From NCBI GenBank assembly GCA_016180855.1, contig JACPAL010000009.1, positions 62,001 through 126,000 on the forward strand: 64,000 nucleotides of DNA. The letters run 5' to 3'. Position 1 is the first letter of the stretch. Each line of letters opens with the position of its first letter. This DNA comes from Deltaproteobacteria bacterium (GTDB taxonomy: Bacteria; UBA10199; JACPAL01). Of the stretch, positions 8,402 through 15,136 are shown piece by piece. The notes below the pieces were generated by a model. That model was given only the letters and a program-made list of their open reading frames with translations, ran no database searches and was not told where the DNA came from. The position numbers and the translations under genes are program-made.

Positions 8402-8536
8402 AGCCTGTCGGAATAATGCTCCGGCTGCAAATTTCACTGGTCGCCGTCTGCCTTCGTCAGATTTCGCAAAAAGTCCTCGACGTAGCGCACCGGCTACGCC
8501 TGCGGGCTTTTTGCTTATCTTCCTTGTCATTTGCCT
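8402..8536. repeat. Imperfect palindromic repeat downstream of slipin gene
   Basis: Core arms GCAAAAAG (8466-8473) and CTTTTTGC (8507-8514), inner CGTAGC (8481-8486) and GCTACG (8493-8498), and outer GCAAAT (8427-8432) and ATTTGC (8529-8534). It resembles the large REP-like intergenic palindromes of deltaproteobacteria. The right arm contains the last codons and the stop (8527-8529) of the toxin gene. Confidence 0.65.
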
Positions 8537-8937
8537 CCAAGTCGACTGAAGTCCGAGAGATCCCATGTGTAGAGGGTAGGGATTTTTTTCTTAAGTGCTG
8601 CTTGATAGATGAGGGCGTCGTAAATCGCCCCACTTCTTAAATTGAGGTCTCTGACTCTCTGCAGGGCGTTTTGATAATCCTTATGAGTTAAATCGATCAC
8701 TTCGAAAAAAGGAAAGATGTTGTTGCCGAGCATCTGTAGAACATCAGCAGGAGAGAGGTGAGGTGAGCCAGGATAAGAGGTCAAGGTAGAGTAATATTCT
8801 GCGATGGTATGTGTCGCAATAGCAGCGTTTAATTTCTTACGGTAAACCTGTTGAAGAAGTCGATCTGAGGCCTGTTCATGAATATGATGATGAACCGTTG
8901 CTGCGACGAGAACAGATGTGTCAATAACCGCCAACAC
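8527..8937 (-). CDS. PIN-domain toxin, VapC-like
   Basis: 136-residue PIN-domain ribonuclease, the predicted toxin of a type II toxin-antitoxin pair. Visible acidic active-site residues are D6 (in VIDTSV), E47 (HTIAEYY), D107 (GAIYDALI) and D126 or D129 near the end. VapC family toxins cut tRNA or rRNA, but the target here cannot be read. The gene overlaps the upstream antitoxin by 17 bases. The last residues (G-G-K-stop) are encoded in the arm of the adjacent palindrome, so that repeat may have replaced the original 3' end. Confidence 0.88.
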   Translation of the reverse strand: MLAVIDTSVLVAATVHHHIHEQASDRLLQQVYRKKLNAAIATHTIAEYYSTLTSYPGSPHLSPADVLQMLGNNIFPFFEVIDLTHKDYQNALQRVRDLNLRSGAIYDALIYQAALKKKIPTLYTWDLSDFSRLGGK

Positions 8938-9196
8938 GTTTATTTCTCTCCTCCCGTATCCTTTCTATGGTCTCTCGGATTGTTTCCTTTGGAAGCTCTT
9001 TAAACTCTACCTTAAGCCATCCGTTCTCTTTGATGATTTTTGGCCTGTCAGGAACAGGTTTCAATATAATCCGATCCGGTTCCTCGATTACCTCAAACTC
9101 AGTCCCGGCATTGAGTCCAAGACGGTCCCGGATCCCCTTGGGGAGAACGACCCGTCCTGCCTTGTCGATCGGTATTTGAAGTCGTTCAGAGGCCAT
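8921..9196 (-). CDS. AbrB/SpoVT-type antitoxin, VapB-like
   Basis: 91-residue protein with an N-terminal AbrB swapped-hairpin DNA-binding fold: I-P-I-D-K-A-G-R-V-V-L-P-K-G-I-R-D-R-L-G at about 8-27. A charged C-terminal tail (about 60-91) is the likely toxin-binding part. It precedes and overlaps the PIN toxin, the usual order. AbrB-type antitoxins repress their own operon with the toxin as co-repressor; three ATGGCAT half-sites lie upstream (9221-9268). Confidence 0.9.
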   Translation of the reverse strand: MASERLQIPIDKAGRVVLPKGIRDRLGLNAGTEFEVIEEPDRIILKPVPDRPKIIKENGWLKVEFKELPKETIRETIERIREERNKRVGGY

Positions 9197-9220
9197 AATA
9201 AAGCAACCTTACCTTATTTT

Positions 9221-9268
9221 ATGGCATATGTAAATGGTATTTAATTATGCCATTATAATATGGCATAA
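9221..9268 (-). promoter_or_regulatory. Operator of the toxin-antitoxin operon
   Basis: A perfect 9-bp inverted repeat TTATGCCAT-N6-ATGGCATAA (9245-9253, 9260-9268) with TATAAT as spacer, and a third half-site ATGGCATAT at 9221-9229. The site overlaps a TATAAT-like -10, so binding would block transcription. The antitoxin starts 25 bases downstream. Confidence 0.65.
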
Positions 9269-9278
9269 CGTATCGCCC

Positions 9279-10259
9279 TCAAAGAACCCCGTTGCGGAGC
9301 ACCTTAATAAATTCTGTAACCAGAGTAGGGTCCCACTGCCCCCAGTTTTTCTCCTTGTCGAGGACCGCCAATGCCTCTTCGGATCTCATCGCCTTGCGAT
9401 AGGGGCGATTCGTCGTCATCGCATCGTAGCTGTCGGCAATCGCTGAGATCCTGGCAAAGAGAGGGATCTTCTCTCCGCCCATCCTGTCAGGATGCCCCTC
9501 CCCATCGAACCGTTCATGGTGGTTTTTGATAACAGGGAGTGAGGCGGTGATCGATTTCAACTTGCAGCAGATCTCATATCCTTTAAGCGGATGAGTTCTC
9601 ACATGCTCCATCTCTTCGGAGGTTAGAGGACCGGGCTTGTGAAGGATCTCCTCGCGGATTCCAATCTTGCCGATGTCATGCATGAGGCCGCCGCGCCAGA
9701 TCTGGTTTTGCTCCCGTTCGGAGAGGCCGAGCGAGATCGCCATTTGCCGTGAATAGCGGGCGACCCTCTCCGAATGGCCCCGCGTGTACAGGTCTTTTGC
9801 CTCAATTGCCTGCGCAAGGGAGACAAGGATGTTTTCGCTCCTTTCCAGATCGTCATAGAGCGACTTCATCCGGAGGAGAGAGCGGATCCGTGTCGCGAGT
9901 TCAAGACGGTTAAACGGCTTGATGAGAAAGTCATCGGCCCCCAGCTCGATCGCCTTGAGCTTGTCGTCCATCTCCTGCAGAGCGGTTACAATAATGATCG
10001 GGATGAAGCGGAGCTCCTTGTCTGATTTGAGGGTCTGACAGACCTCGTAACCCGTCATAACCGGCATCATGAGATCGAGCAGGATAATATCCGGTTTGAA
10101 GGAAGAGACCTTGTCGAGCGTCTGCTGGCCGTCGTAGGCGCAGTCGAGTTCATAGCCCGAGCTCTTGAGCTGCATCCGGATCAGCTCGACGTTGGCGACG
10201 TTGTCATCCGCGATGAGGACACGAGGCGGCCGGCCGAAATGGGATGAAAGATCTTCCAT
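9279..10259 (-). CDS. Response regulator with HD-GYP-type phosphodiesterase domain
   Basis: 326 residues. The receiver domain (about 12-130) has the acidic pocket D18-D19, the phospho-acceptor D62 in LLDLMMP, and K114. The HD-GYP domain (about 145-320) has HD at 194-195 (MHDIGKIG) and HHE at 247-249. The signature GYP is replaced by GHP (255-257), so c-di-GMP hydrolysis is probable but not certain. No histidine kinase gene is adjacent. The gene is single, upstream of the toxin-antitoxin operon on the same strand. Confidence 0.9.
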   Translation of the reverse strand: MEDLSSHFGRPPRVLIADDNVANVELIRMQLKSSGYELDCAYDGQQTLDKVSSFKPDIILLDLMMPVMTGYEVCQTLKSDKELRFIPIIIVTALQEMDDKLKAIELGADDFLIKPFNRLELATRIRSLLRMKSLYDDLERSENILVSLAQAIEAKDLYTRGHSERVARYSRQMAISLGLSEREQNQIWRGGLMHDIGKIGIREEILHKPGPLTSEEMEHVRTHPLKGYEICCKLKSITASLPVIKNHHERFDGEGHPDRMGGEKIPLFARISAIADSYDAMTTNRPYRKAMRSEEALAVLDKEKNWGQWDPTLVTEFIKVLRNGVL

Positions 10260-10354
10260 GGACGAACAAAGTCTAGCCTAGAGGCCCATCATAAGTCCAG
10301 AGCTCTCAAGAAAAGCTGCTTGACACCCTCCGTCCGATGCATTGAGAAAGAGAT

Positions 10355-10633
10355 ATGTTGAGGGTTCTCCGTTGGCTTTTTACCTGGGGGTTGGTCGCAG
10401 GACTTCTCTGGATTATCCTCCAGCTTGAGTACAAGGGGACGCCCGTTAAGGAGCATTTAGGGCAATTTTTAAAGGCCCCCCTAATCCAGGAGGTTTTCCG
10501 GCAAGGAAAAGGGGTCGTTAGTGGATGGTTCAAGAAAGAAGAGAACGGTCCTCATGGAGAGACAATGGATCGGTTGCGGGACGAGGATCGTGAGGCACTC
10601 GAGGAGGTCCTCAAAAAGGAAGGGAAGGAGTGA
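10355..10633 (+). CDS. Small single-pass membrane protein, unknown
   Basis: Unrecognised 92-residue protein with one N-terminal membrane helix (about 6-23, WLFTWGLVAGLLWIILQL) and a charged C-terminal half ending in a short helix rich in Glu, Arg and Lys. It is the first gene of a tight cluster: the stop overlaps the GTG start of the next gene by 4 bases (GTGA). A single anchor with a soluble charged tail suggests a scaffold or adaptor role at the membrane; nothing more can be said. Confidence 0.7.
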   Translation: MLRVLRWLFTWGLVAGLLWIILQLEYKGTPVKEHLGQFLKAPLIQEVFRQGKGVVSGWFKKEENGPHGETMDRLRDEDREALEEVLKKEGKE

Positions 10634-10893
10634 AATCTCTGGTCCGGTGGATTGTTGGGATTTTCATTCTCTCGATTGGTGTTCTAGGGGTCAGTTATCT
10701 CCAAAAGAGATTTGATGCGAGTGATATCCGGAAGGCGTATGAGGCCTTGGAGAAAAAGGGTGAGAAGGTAGAGGGTTGTTCTGCACAGGTTGTTTCTCGA
10801 TCTCGCGGTCATGTTTTGGTTCGGTGTCGTGAGGGGGATTGGCTCATTGACACCGTTCAGGGTGTTATAGGAGAGGAGAATCATGGCAACTAA
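10630..10893 (+). CDS. Small single-pass membrane protein, unknown
   Basis: Unrecognised 87-residue protein with a GTG start overlapping the previous stop. The N-terminal helix (about 5-24) could be an anchor or an uncleaved signal. The soluble part has two Cys (EGCSAQ, VRCREG) that could form a disulfide if exported, around a short beta-rich core (QVVSRSRGHVLVRCREGDWLID). It overlaps the following zinc-motif gene by 11 bases, so the three genes are probably co-expressed. Confidence 0.65.
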   Translation: MKSLVRWIVGIFILSIGVLGVSYLQKRFDASDIRKAYEALEKKGEKVEGCSAQVVSRSRGHVLVRCREGDWLIDTVQGVIGEENHGN

Positions 10894-11110
10894 AGAAAAG
10901 AAAGAAGTGGTAGAGGCAGGAGAAAAATGTCGCATCGATCGTTGCAAGCGTCCGTATCGTGCGAAGGGGTATTGCAACGTTCATTACAAGGCTTGGCGAC
11001 ATGGAGAGCTGCCGCATTCGCGAAAGGGGAAGGGCATCAAGCCGACTGAGGTACCCGCAGCAGAAGGTGCGGCAAAACCGGAAACAGCTGGCCAGGCCCC
11101 TTCGGCCTAG
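10883..11110 (+). CDS. Small zinc-motif protein (GYCxxHY type)
   Basis: 75-residue basic protein. Residues about 16-40 carry C-x4-C-x8-C-x2-H: C-R-I-D-R-C, then KGYCNVHY, followed by KAWRHG. This is the compact zinc-binding motif often seen before HNH or AP2 domains in phage and bacterial proteins, but here it is nearly the whole protein. The tail is Pro/Ala/Gly-rich and probably disordered. A second protein with the same motif is at 52776-53129, also next to a one-helix membrane protein. A nucleic-acid-binding role is plausible, not shown. Confidence 0.75.
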   Translation: MATKEKKEVVEAGEKCRIDRCKRPYRAKGYCNVHYKAWRHGELPHSRKGKGIKPTEVPAAEGAAKPETAGQAPSA

Positions 11111-11121
11111 TCTGATGTGAG

Positions 11122-11820
11122 ATGAGAGCGCCGCTTATTGATTACTTCAAAACGGCCCTCGAAAAACTCGGTCCTCAGCACTGGTGGCCGGGGGAGACCC
11201 CGTTTGAGGTCTGCGTCGGGGCGATCCTCACCCAGAATACCAATTGGGGAAATGTTGAGAAGGCGATCAACAATCTCAAATCGGCCAGTGTTCTTGAACC
11301 CAGAAAGCTTTATGGTCTTCCTCCTTTGAGATTGGCGGAGCTGATCCGTCCTGCCGGCTATTTTAACATCAAGACAAAGCGCCTCCGCTCCTTCCTGAAA
11401 TTCCTGCTCGAAGAGTATGAGGGGGATTTGGATCGGATGTTTCAGGAAAATACCGAAACCTTGCGGGAGAAGCTGCTCTCGGTAAAAGGAATCGGTCCGG
11501 AGACCTGTGATTCGATCCTCCTTTATGCCGGCCAGAAACCGGTTTTTGTCGTTGATGCCTACACCAAGAGGATCTTTGTTCGGCATCAACTTCTCTCCGA
11601 GGAGGATGATTATTTTTCGATTCAAGAATATTTTGCGGATCACCTTTCCGGTTACGGAGGGGCGCCCCTTGGTGCTCCATTAAATGGGGTCCAGCAAGCA
11701 GGACCCCTACAATTATTCAACGAATTTCACGCCCTCATCGTCAACATCGGCAAAAACTGGTGCAAATCACGGGAACCGGATTGTGAAAACTGTCCGTGGA
11801 AGACTTTTTTACCGTTGTAG
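11122..11820 (+). CDS. HhH-GPD DNA glycosylase (endonuclease III-like)
   Basis: 232-residue base-excision repair glycosylase of the endonuclease III/MagIII group. It shows the early AILTQNTNW motif (about 35-43), the helix-hairpin-helix LLSVKGIGPETCDSILLYA (about 118-136) and the catalytic Asp in FVVDAYTKR. Near the C-terminus three Cys (C-x6-C-x2-C) recall the endonuclease III iron-sulfur loop, but the fourth Cys is absent before the stop, so the cluster may be lost or incomplete. Residues about 180-197 (G-A-P-L-G-A-P-L-N-G...) come from a palindromic element read in frame. The substrate range (oxidised pyrimidines or alkylated purines) is not predictable. Confidence 0.88.
   Translation: MRAPLIDYFKTALEKLGPQHWWPGETPFEVCVGAILTQNTNWGNVEKAINNLKSASVLEPRKLYGLPPLRLAELIRPAGYFNIKTKRLRSFLKFLLEEYEGDLDRMFQENTETLREKLLSVKGIGPETCDSILLYAGQKPVFVVDAYTKRIFVRHQLLSEEDDYFSIQEYFADHLSGYGGAPLGAPLNGVQQAGPLQLFNEFHALIVNIGKNWCKSREPDCENCPWKTFLPL
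11656..11710 (+). repeat. Palindromic element, octamer-loop family, in glycosylase gene
   Basis: Hairpin 1 region: GGAG plus GGGGCGCCCC (11656-11668) facing GGTGCTCC (11671-11678). Hairpin 2: GGGGTCC (11686-11692), loop AGCAAGCA, GGACCCC (11701-11707), a perfect 7-bp stem, then TAC. It is about 70% identical over some 50 bases to the ligA copy and translated in frame. Confidence 0.8.
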
Positions 11821-11840
11821 CTTAAGGGGTGATGGATTTG

Positions 11841-14417
11841 TTACGGTCTTACGATTGACAACACCGAATTCTGTTTACGGATATACTTCTTGGCGACGGC
11901 CAGAACCGCCTCGGCGGTGACTTTTTCGATCTCTTGAGGGTAGCGATGCATCTCTTTCCACCCGATTCCGAGAATTTCATTGCTTGCAATGAGTGAGGCG
12001 ACGGTGGAGTTCTTCTGCAGCTCCATCTCGTAATTGCCAATCAGATACCTTTTGGCCCTTTCCATCTCTTCCGGCGTCGGGGGATGCGTTGTGATTTTTT
12101 CGAGCTCCTTTTCCATTCCCTGAAGAGAAAGATCGAGTTTTTGAGGGTCACATCCGATATAAAACATCAGATACCCCTCTTCGACCCCCTCCTGGGCCTG
12201 GAAAGAGACCGTGTAGGCGAGTCCCTGTTTATCACGAAGCTCCAGAAAGAGTCGCCCCCCCTGGCCCGACAGGATGGCGCTTAGCATGTCGAGGGAGTAC
12301 CTTTCCCGATTCTTTACTGTTGTTCCTAAAAATCCGTAGACCACATGGGCCTGAAATTTCTCTTTTCTTTTGATGATGTTTTCCAGCGGGGAGGGAGGAC
12401 ACCTCGTCTTGAGGATTTGAAGAGGGTGGTAGGGGTCAAATCTCTTCTTAAACTTCTGGTCCAGTCGTTCGTTCAACTCTTCGGCGTCGACATCCCCTGA
12501 AATGGCCAACACAATATTTTTGGGGTGGATCGTCTTCTGATAAAAACGGATCAACTCCTCCCGTCGAATCCCCTGAACCGATTTTTTTGTACCCAGGAGG
12601 GGGAGGCCGTAGGGATGTTTAGGATAGAGATGAGAGAGAAAATGTCGAATTGCAACAGAGGGGAGTGAATCCTCACGGTTTCGGATGGCGGTATAAATGA
12701 CCTCTTTCTCCTTCTGGATCTCTTCAGGGGGAAAGGAGGGGTGAAGCAGGAGGTCGCAGAAGAGATTGATTCCTTCCGTCAATTTTTCCGTCAGAAAAAG
12801 AGAGCCGATTCCAAAGAGGTTGCTGCTGGAGAAGCCATCAAAATGGCCGGAGATATTTTCAGACTCTTCCGCAATCTCCTGGGCGATTCGACTCTCCGTC
12901 CCCTTGGTCAGCAAAAGAGAGGCGAGATGGGAGATGCCGTTATTTCCACTTTTTTCCGCACGGAGTCCCCCGAGTGAGACGCTTCGGATCGATACGAGCG
13001 GCAGGGAATGGTTTTCACGTACAAAAAGACGAACACCCGATGAAAGCCGGAATGAGCGAACCTCGGAGGAGGGTCTTGATTTTTTCTTGGGTGAATACCG
13101 GCCGAGGGATGAAAGAGTCTTCTCCAGTTTGCCCCACGGCTCCCCCTTGGGGTGACAGAGGGAGAGATTCATCCTTTCGGGTTGAAGGTATTGTTCTGCC
13201 ACTTTCAGGAGATCATCATTCTTAAGAGAGGCGATTTTCTGGTAATAGGGCTCCTCATAGTCAAGATCTCCGGCGATTCCGGAGAAGAAACCAAGTTTTC
13301 TGGCAAGGCGGTCGACGGTCTGTTTCTCATAGATCCGGCTACTTTTAAGGTTTTCTTTTGCCCGCACGAGCTCGACCGGCCGGATCCCCTCCTGCCGAAT
13401 CCGGTCAACCTCCTCCCAAACGACTTGCAGGACCTTCTCCGGTTGCTTGTTACGAAGAAGACAGCCAATGGTCAGAAGACCGGGATAACGAGGGGTGTAG
13501 GGATAGGCGTTGATAGCAGAGACGAGTCCCTCTTTCTCTTTGAGCCGCTGTTCCAGGCGGGAACTAGCTCCGCCTCCCAGAACCTGCCCAAGCAGATCAA
13601 GGGCCGGCACATCCTCATGGGTGAATTGCGGAATCGGCATGGCAAGATCCATGTAATGACCTTCAATATTCATCCCGTAAAGCGACAACCTGGGGGAGGT
13701 TTGTGGGGGGTCGAGGGGAATCTGTTGGGCTGGGGGATTTTGAAAACGGATTTTGCCCAAGAGAGATTCCAGTTTTTTCAAGACTTCTGCTCCACGAAAA
13801 TCCCCGACACCGATGAAGATCAGATTGGGGCCGACATACCATTGATGGTAAAAATCTTTGAGATAATTGCGGGAGATCCCCCGGACCGTCTCCCGGTTTC
13901 CCGCAATCGGGCGGCGGTACGGATGAACGGCGTAGGCGGTTTGAAACAGTTTCTCTCCGACCATCTGAGAGGGGTTATCCTCCGCGCGGGAAATCTCCTC
14001 AACCACCACCTCTTTTTCGCGGGTCAGCTCGGCCTCATCAAAGGTCGGATCGGAGGTGGCATCGGCCAAGACATCAAGTCCGACAGACATCGTTCGGGAA
14101 GGCATATTGATATAGAAGACCGTTTCATCAAAGCTGGTATAGGCATTCATGTCGCCACCGGCCGCCTCCACCTCACGTGCGATCTGGCCAACGGGACGTT
14201 TGGAGGTTCCCTTGAAGATCATATGTTCGATCAAATGACAGATGCCGGCCGTTTCATCGGTTTCATTGACGCTCCCAACGTTGGCCCAGACATTCCAGGA
14301 GACGATCGGGGCATCATGTCGCTCCAGTAAAACAATGCGAAGTCCATTCGGGAGAGTCGCTGTGAGCGGTTTTTCCATGAGAGGTGCTAAGGTCTCAGAA
14401 AAATGCACCAACATCAA
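11841..14417 (-). CDS. M16 family zinc metallopeptidase (two-domain)
   Basis: 858 residues in two homologous halves, the arrangement of pitrilysin-type M16 peptidases. The first half has the inverted zinc motif H61-L-I-E64-H65 (HLIEHMIFKGT) and, about 75 residues later, the acidic ligand region VVVEEISRAEDNP. The second half (from about 440) keeps the fold but has no HxxEH and should be the non-catalytic partner domain. No clear signal peptide is seen, so it may be cytoplasmic. Met14 (14378, MEKPLTATLPNG) is an alternative start. It is convergent with the glycosylase gene and divergent from the histidine phosphatase. Confidence 0.93.
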   Translation of the reverse strand: MMLVHFSETLAPLMEKPLTATLPNGLRIVLLERHDAPIVSWNVWANVGSVNETDETAGICHLIEHMIFKGTSKRPVGQIAREVEAAGGDMNAYTSFDETVFYINMPSRTMSVGLDVLADATSDPTFDEAELTREKEVVVEEISRAEDNPSQMVGEKLFQTAYAVHPYRRPIAGNRETVRGISRNYLKDFYHQWYVGPNLIFIGVGDFRGAEVLKKLESLLGKIRFQNPPAQQIPLDPPQTSPRLSLYGMNIEGHYMDLAMPIPQFTHEDVPALDLLGQVLGGGASSRLEQRLKEKEGLVSAINAYPYTPRYPGLLTIGCLLRNKQPEKVLQVVWEEVDRIRQEGIRPVELVRAKENLKSSRIYEKQTVDRLARKLGFFSGIAGDLDYEEPYYQKIASLKNDDLLKVAEQYLQPERMNLSLCHPKGEPWGKLEKTLSSLGRYSPKKKSRPSSEVRSFRLSSGVRLFVRENHSLPLVSIRSVSLGGLRAEKSGNNGISHLASLLLTKGTESRIAQEIAEESENISGHFDGFSSSNLFGIGSLFLTEKLTEGINLFCDLLLHPSFPPEEIQKEKEVIYTAIRNREDSLPSVAIRHFLSHLYPKHPYGLPLLGTKKSVQGIRREELIRFYQKTIHPKNIVLAISGDVDAEELNERLDQKFKKRFDPYHPLQILKTRCPPSPLENIIKRKEKFQAHVVYGFLGTTVKNRERYSLDMLSAILSGQGGRLFLELRDKQGLAYTVSFQAQEGVEEGYLMFYIGCDPQKLDLSLQGMEKELEKITTHPPTPEEMERAKRYLIGNYEMELQKNSTVASLIASNEILGIGWKEMHRYPQEIEKVTAEAVLAVAKKYIRKQNSVLSIVRP

Positions 14418-14467
14418 TCTTATTTTACCATGTTGCGCTATTCTTCCTGCTTTTGTATAGAGAGCCG

Positions 14468-15136
14468 ATGCTTGAAATCCTCCTCCTTCGTCATGGACAG
14501 ACCGACTGGAACAAAGGGGGGCGTGTTATGGGGCGTCGTCCGATCCCTATCAACAAGGTGGGGCGTAGAGAATCGGAACTGGTTGCCCAACTCCTCAAGA
14601 ATGTGAAGGTCGACTATCTTTATGCGAGCCCGGTTCTTCGGGCGGTTCAGACGGCACGGATTGTCATGCGCAGTCGAAGAATCAAATTGGAGACGGCTCC
14701 CGAACTGGCCGAGGTGGAATACGGTTCCTGGGTCGGCAGGACATTTGAGGATGTCAGTCGTGAGAAGCAGTACCGAATTTACCATACGACCCCTCGTTTG
14801 GCCCATCCGCCGGGGGGTGAAAGGCTGACCGATGTTCAGAAGAGGAGCCTTGCCTTTATCGAGGCGTTGAAGAAGAGGCATCGGAGGGGGTCGGTTCTTT
14901 TGGTGACCCATGCTGATGTGATTCGGTCGATTCTGATTCACTACCTGAATATGGACTTAAATGACATGCTCCGGATGCAGATTGATAACGGGTCCCTTTC
15001 CATTCTCCGGGTCGAGAAGAGGTCGACCGATGTTGTTGCCGTGAACTACATTCCGGCCATCGAGAAACTTTTTGAAGGCCGGCCGACGGATCGCATTGCC
15101 TCTTTACCGGGACATGACGGGTCTGATCCTGTATGA
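14468..15136 (+). CDS. Histidine phosphatase family protein
   Basis: 222-residue phosphoglycerate mutase-like phosphatase. The phospho-acceptor motif is LRHGQTDWN (R8-H9-G10), followed by the E-x-x-Y-G-x-W-x-G segment (about 80-88) and the second catalytic His in VTHADVIRS. The substrate is unknown; relatives include GpmB, CobC and broad phosphatases. The ATG at 14468 gives the standard N-terminus right at the motif. The stop overlaps the ligA start by ATGA, so they are co-transcribed. Confidence 0.88.
   Translation: MLEILLLRHGQTDWNKGGRVMGRRPIPINKVGRRESELVAQLLKNVKVDYLYASPVLRAVQTARIVMRSRRIKLETAPELAEVEYGSWVGRTFEDVSREKQYRIYHTTPRLAHPPGGERLTDVQKRSLAFIEALKKRHRRGSVLLVTHADVIRSILIHYLNMDLNDMLRMQIDNGSLSILRVEKRSTDVVAVNYIPAIEKLFEGRPTDRIASLPGHDGSDPV

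Noticed and set aside
10320-10348. TTGACA as promoter for the 10355 gene
   Set aside because: At 17 bases the -10 would be TGAGAA and the transcript would start inside the ribosome site; not convincing.
13152-14330. 392-codon plus-strand frame opposite the M16 peptidase
   Set aside because: The minus strand encodes a clear M16 domain with HLIEH here; the plus frame has no recognisable motif and is a by-product of codon bias.
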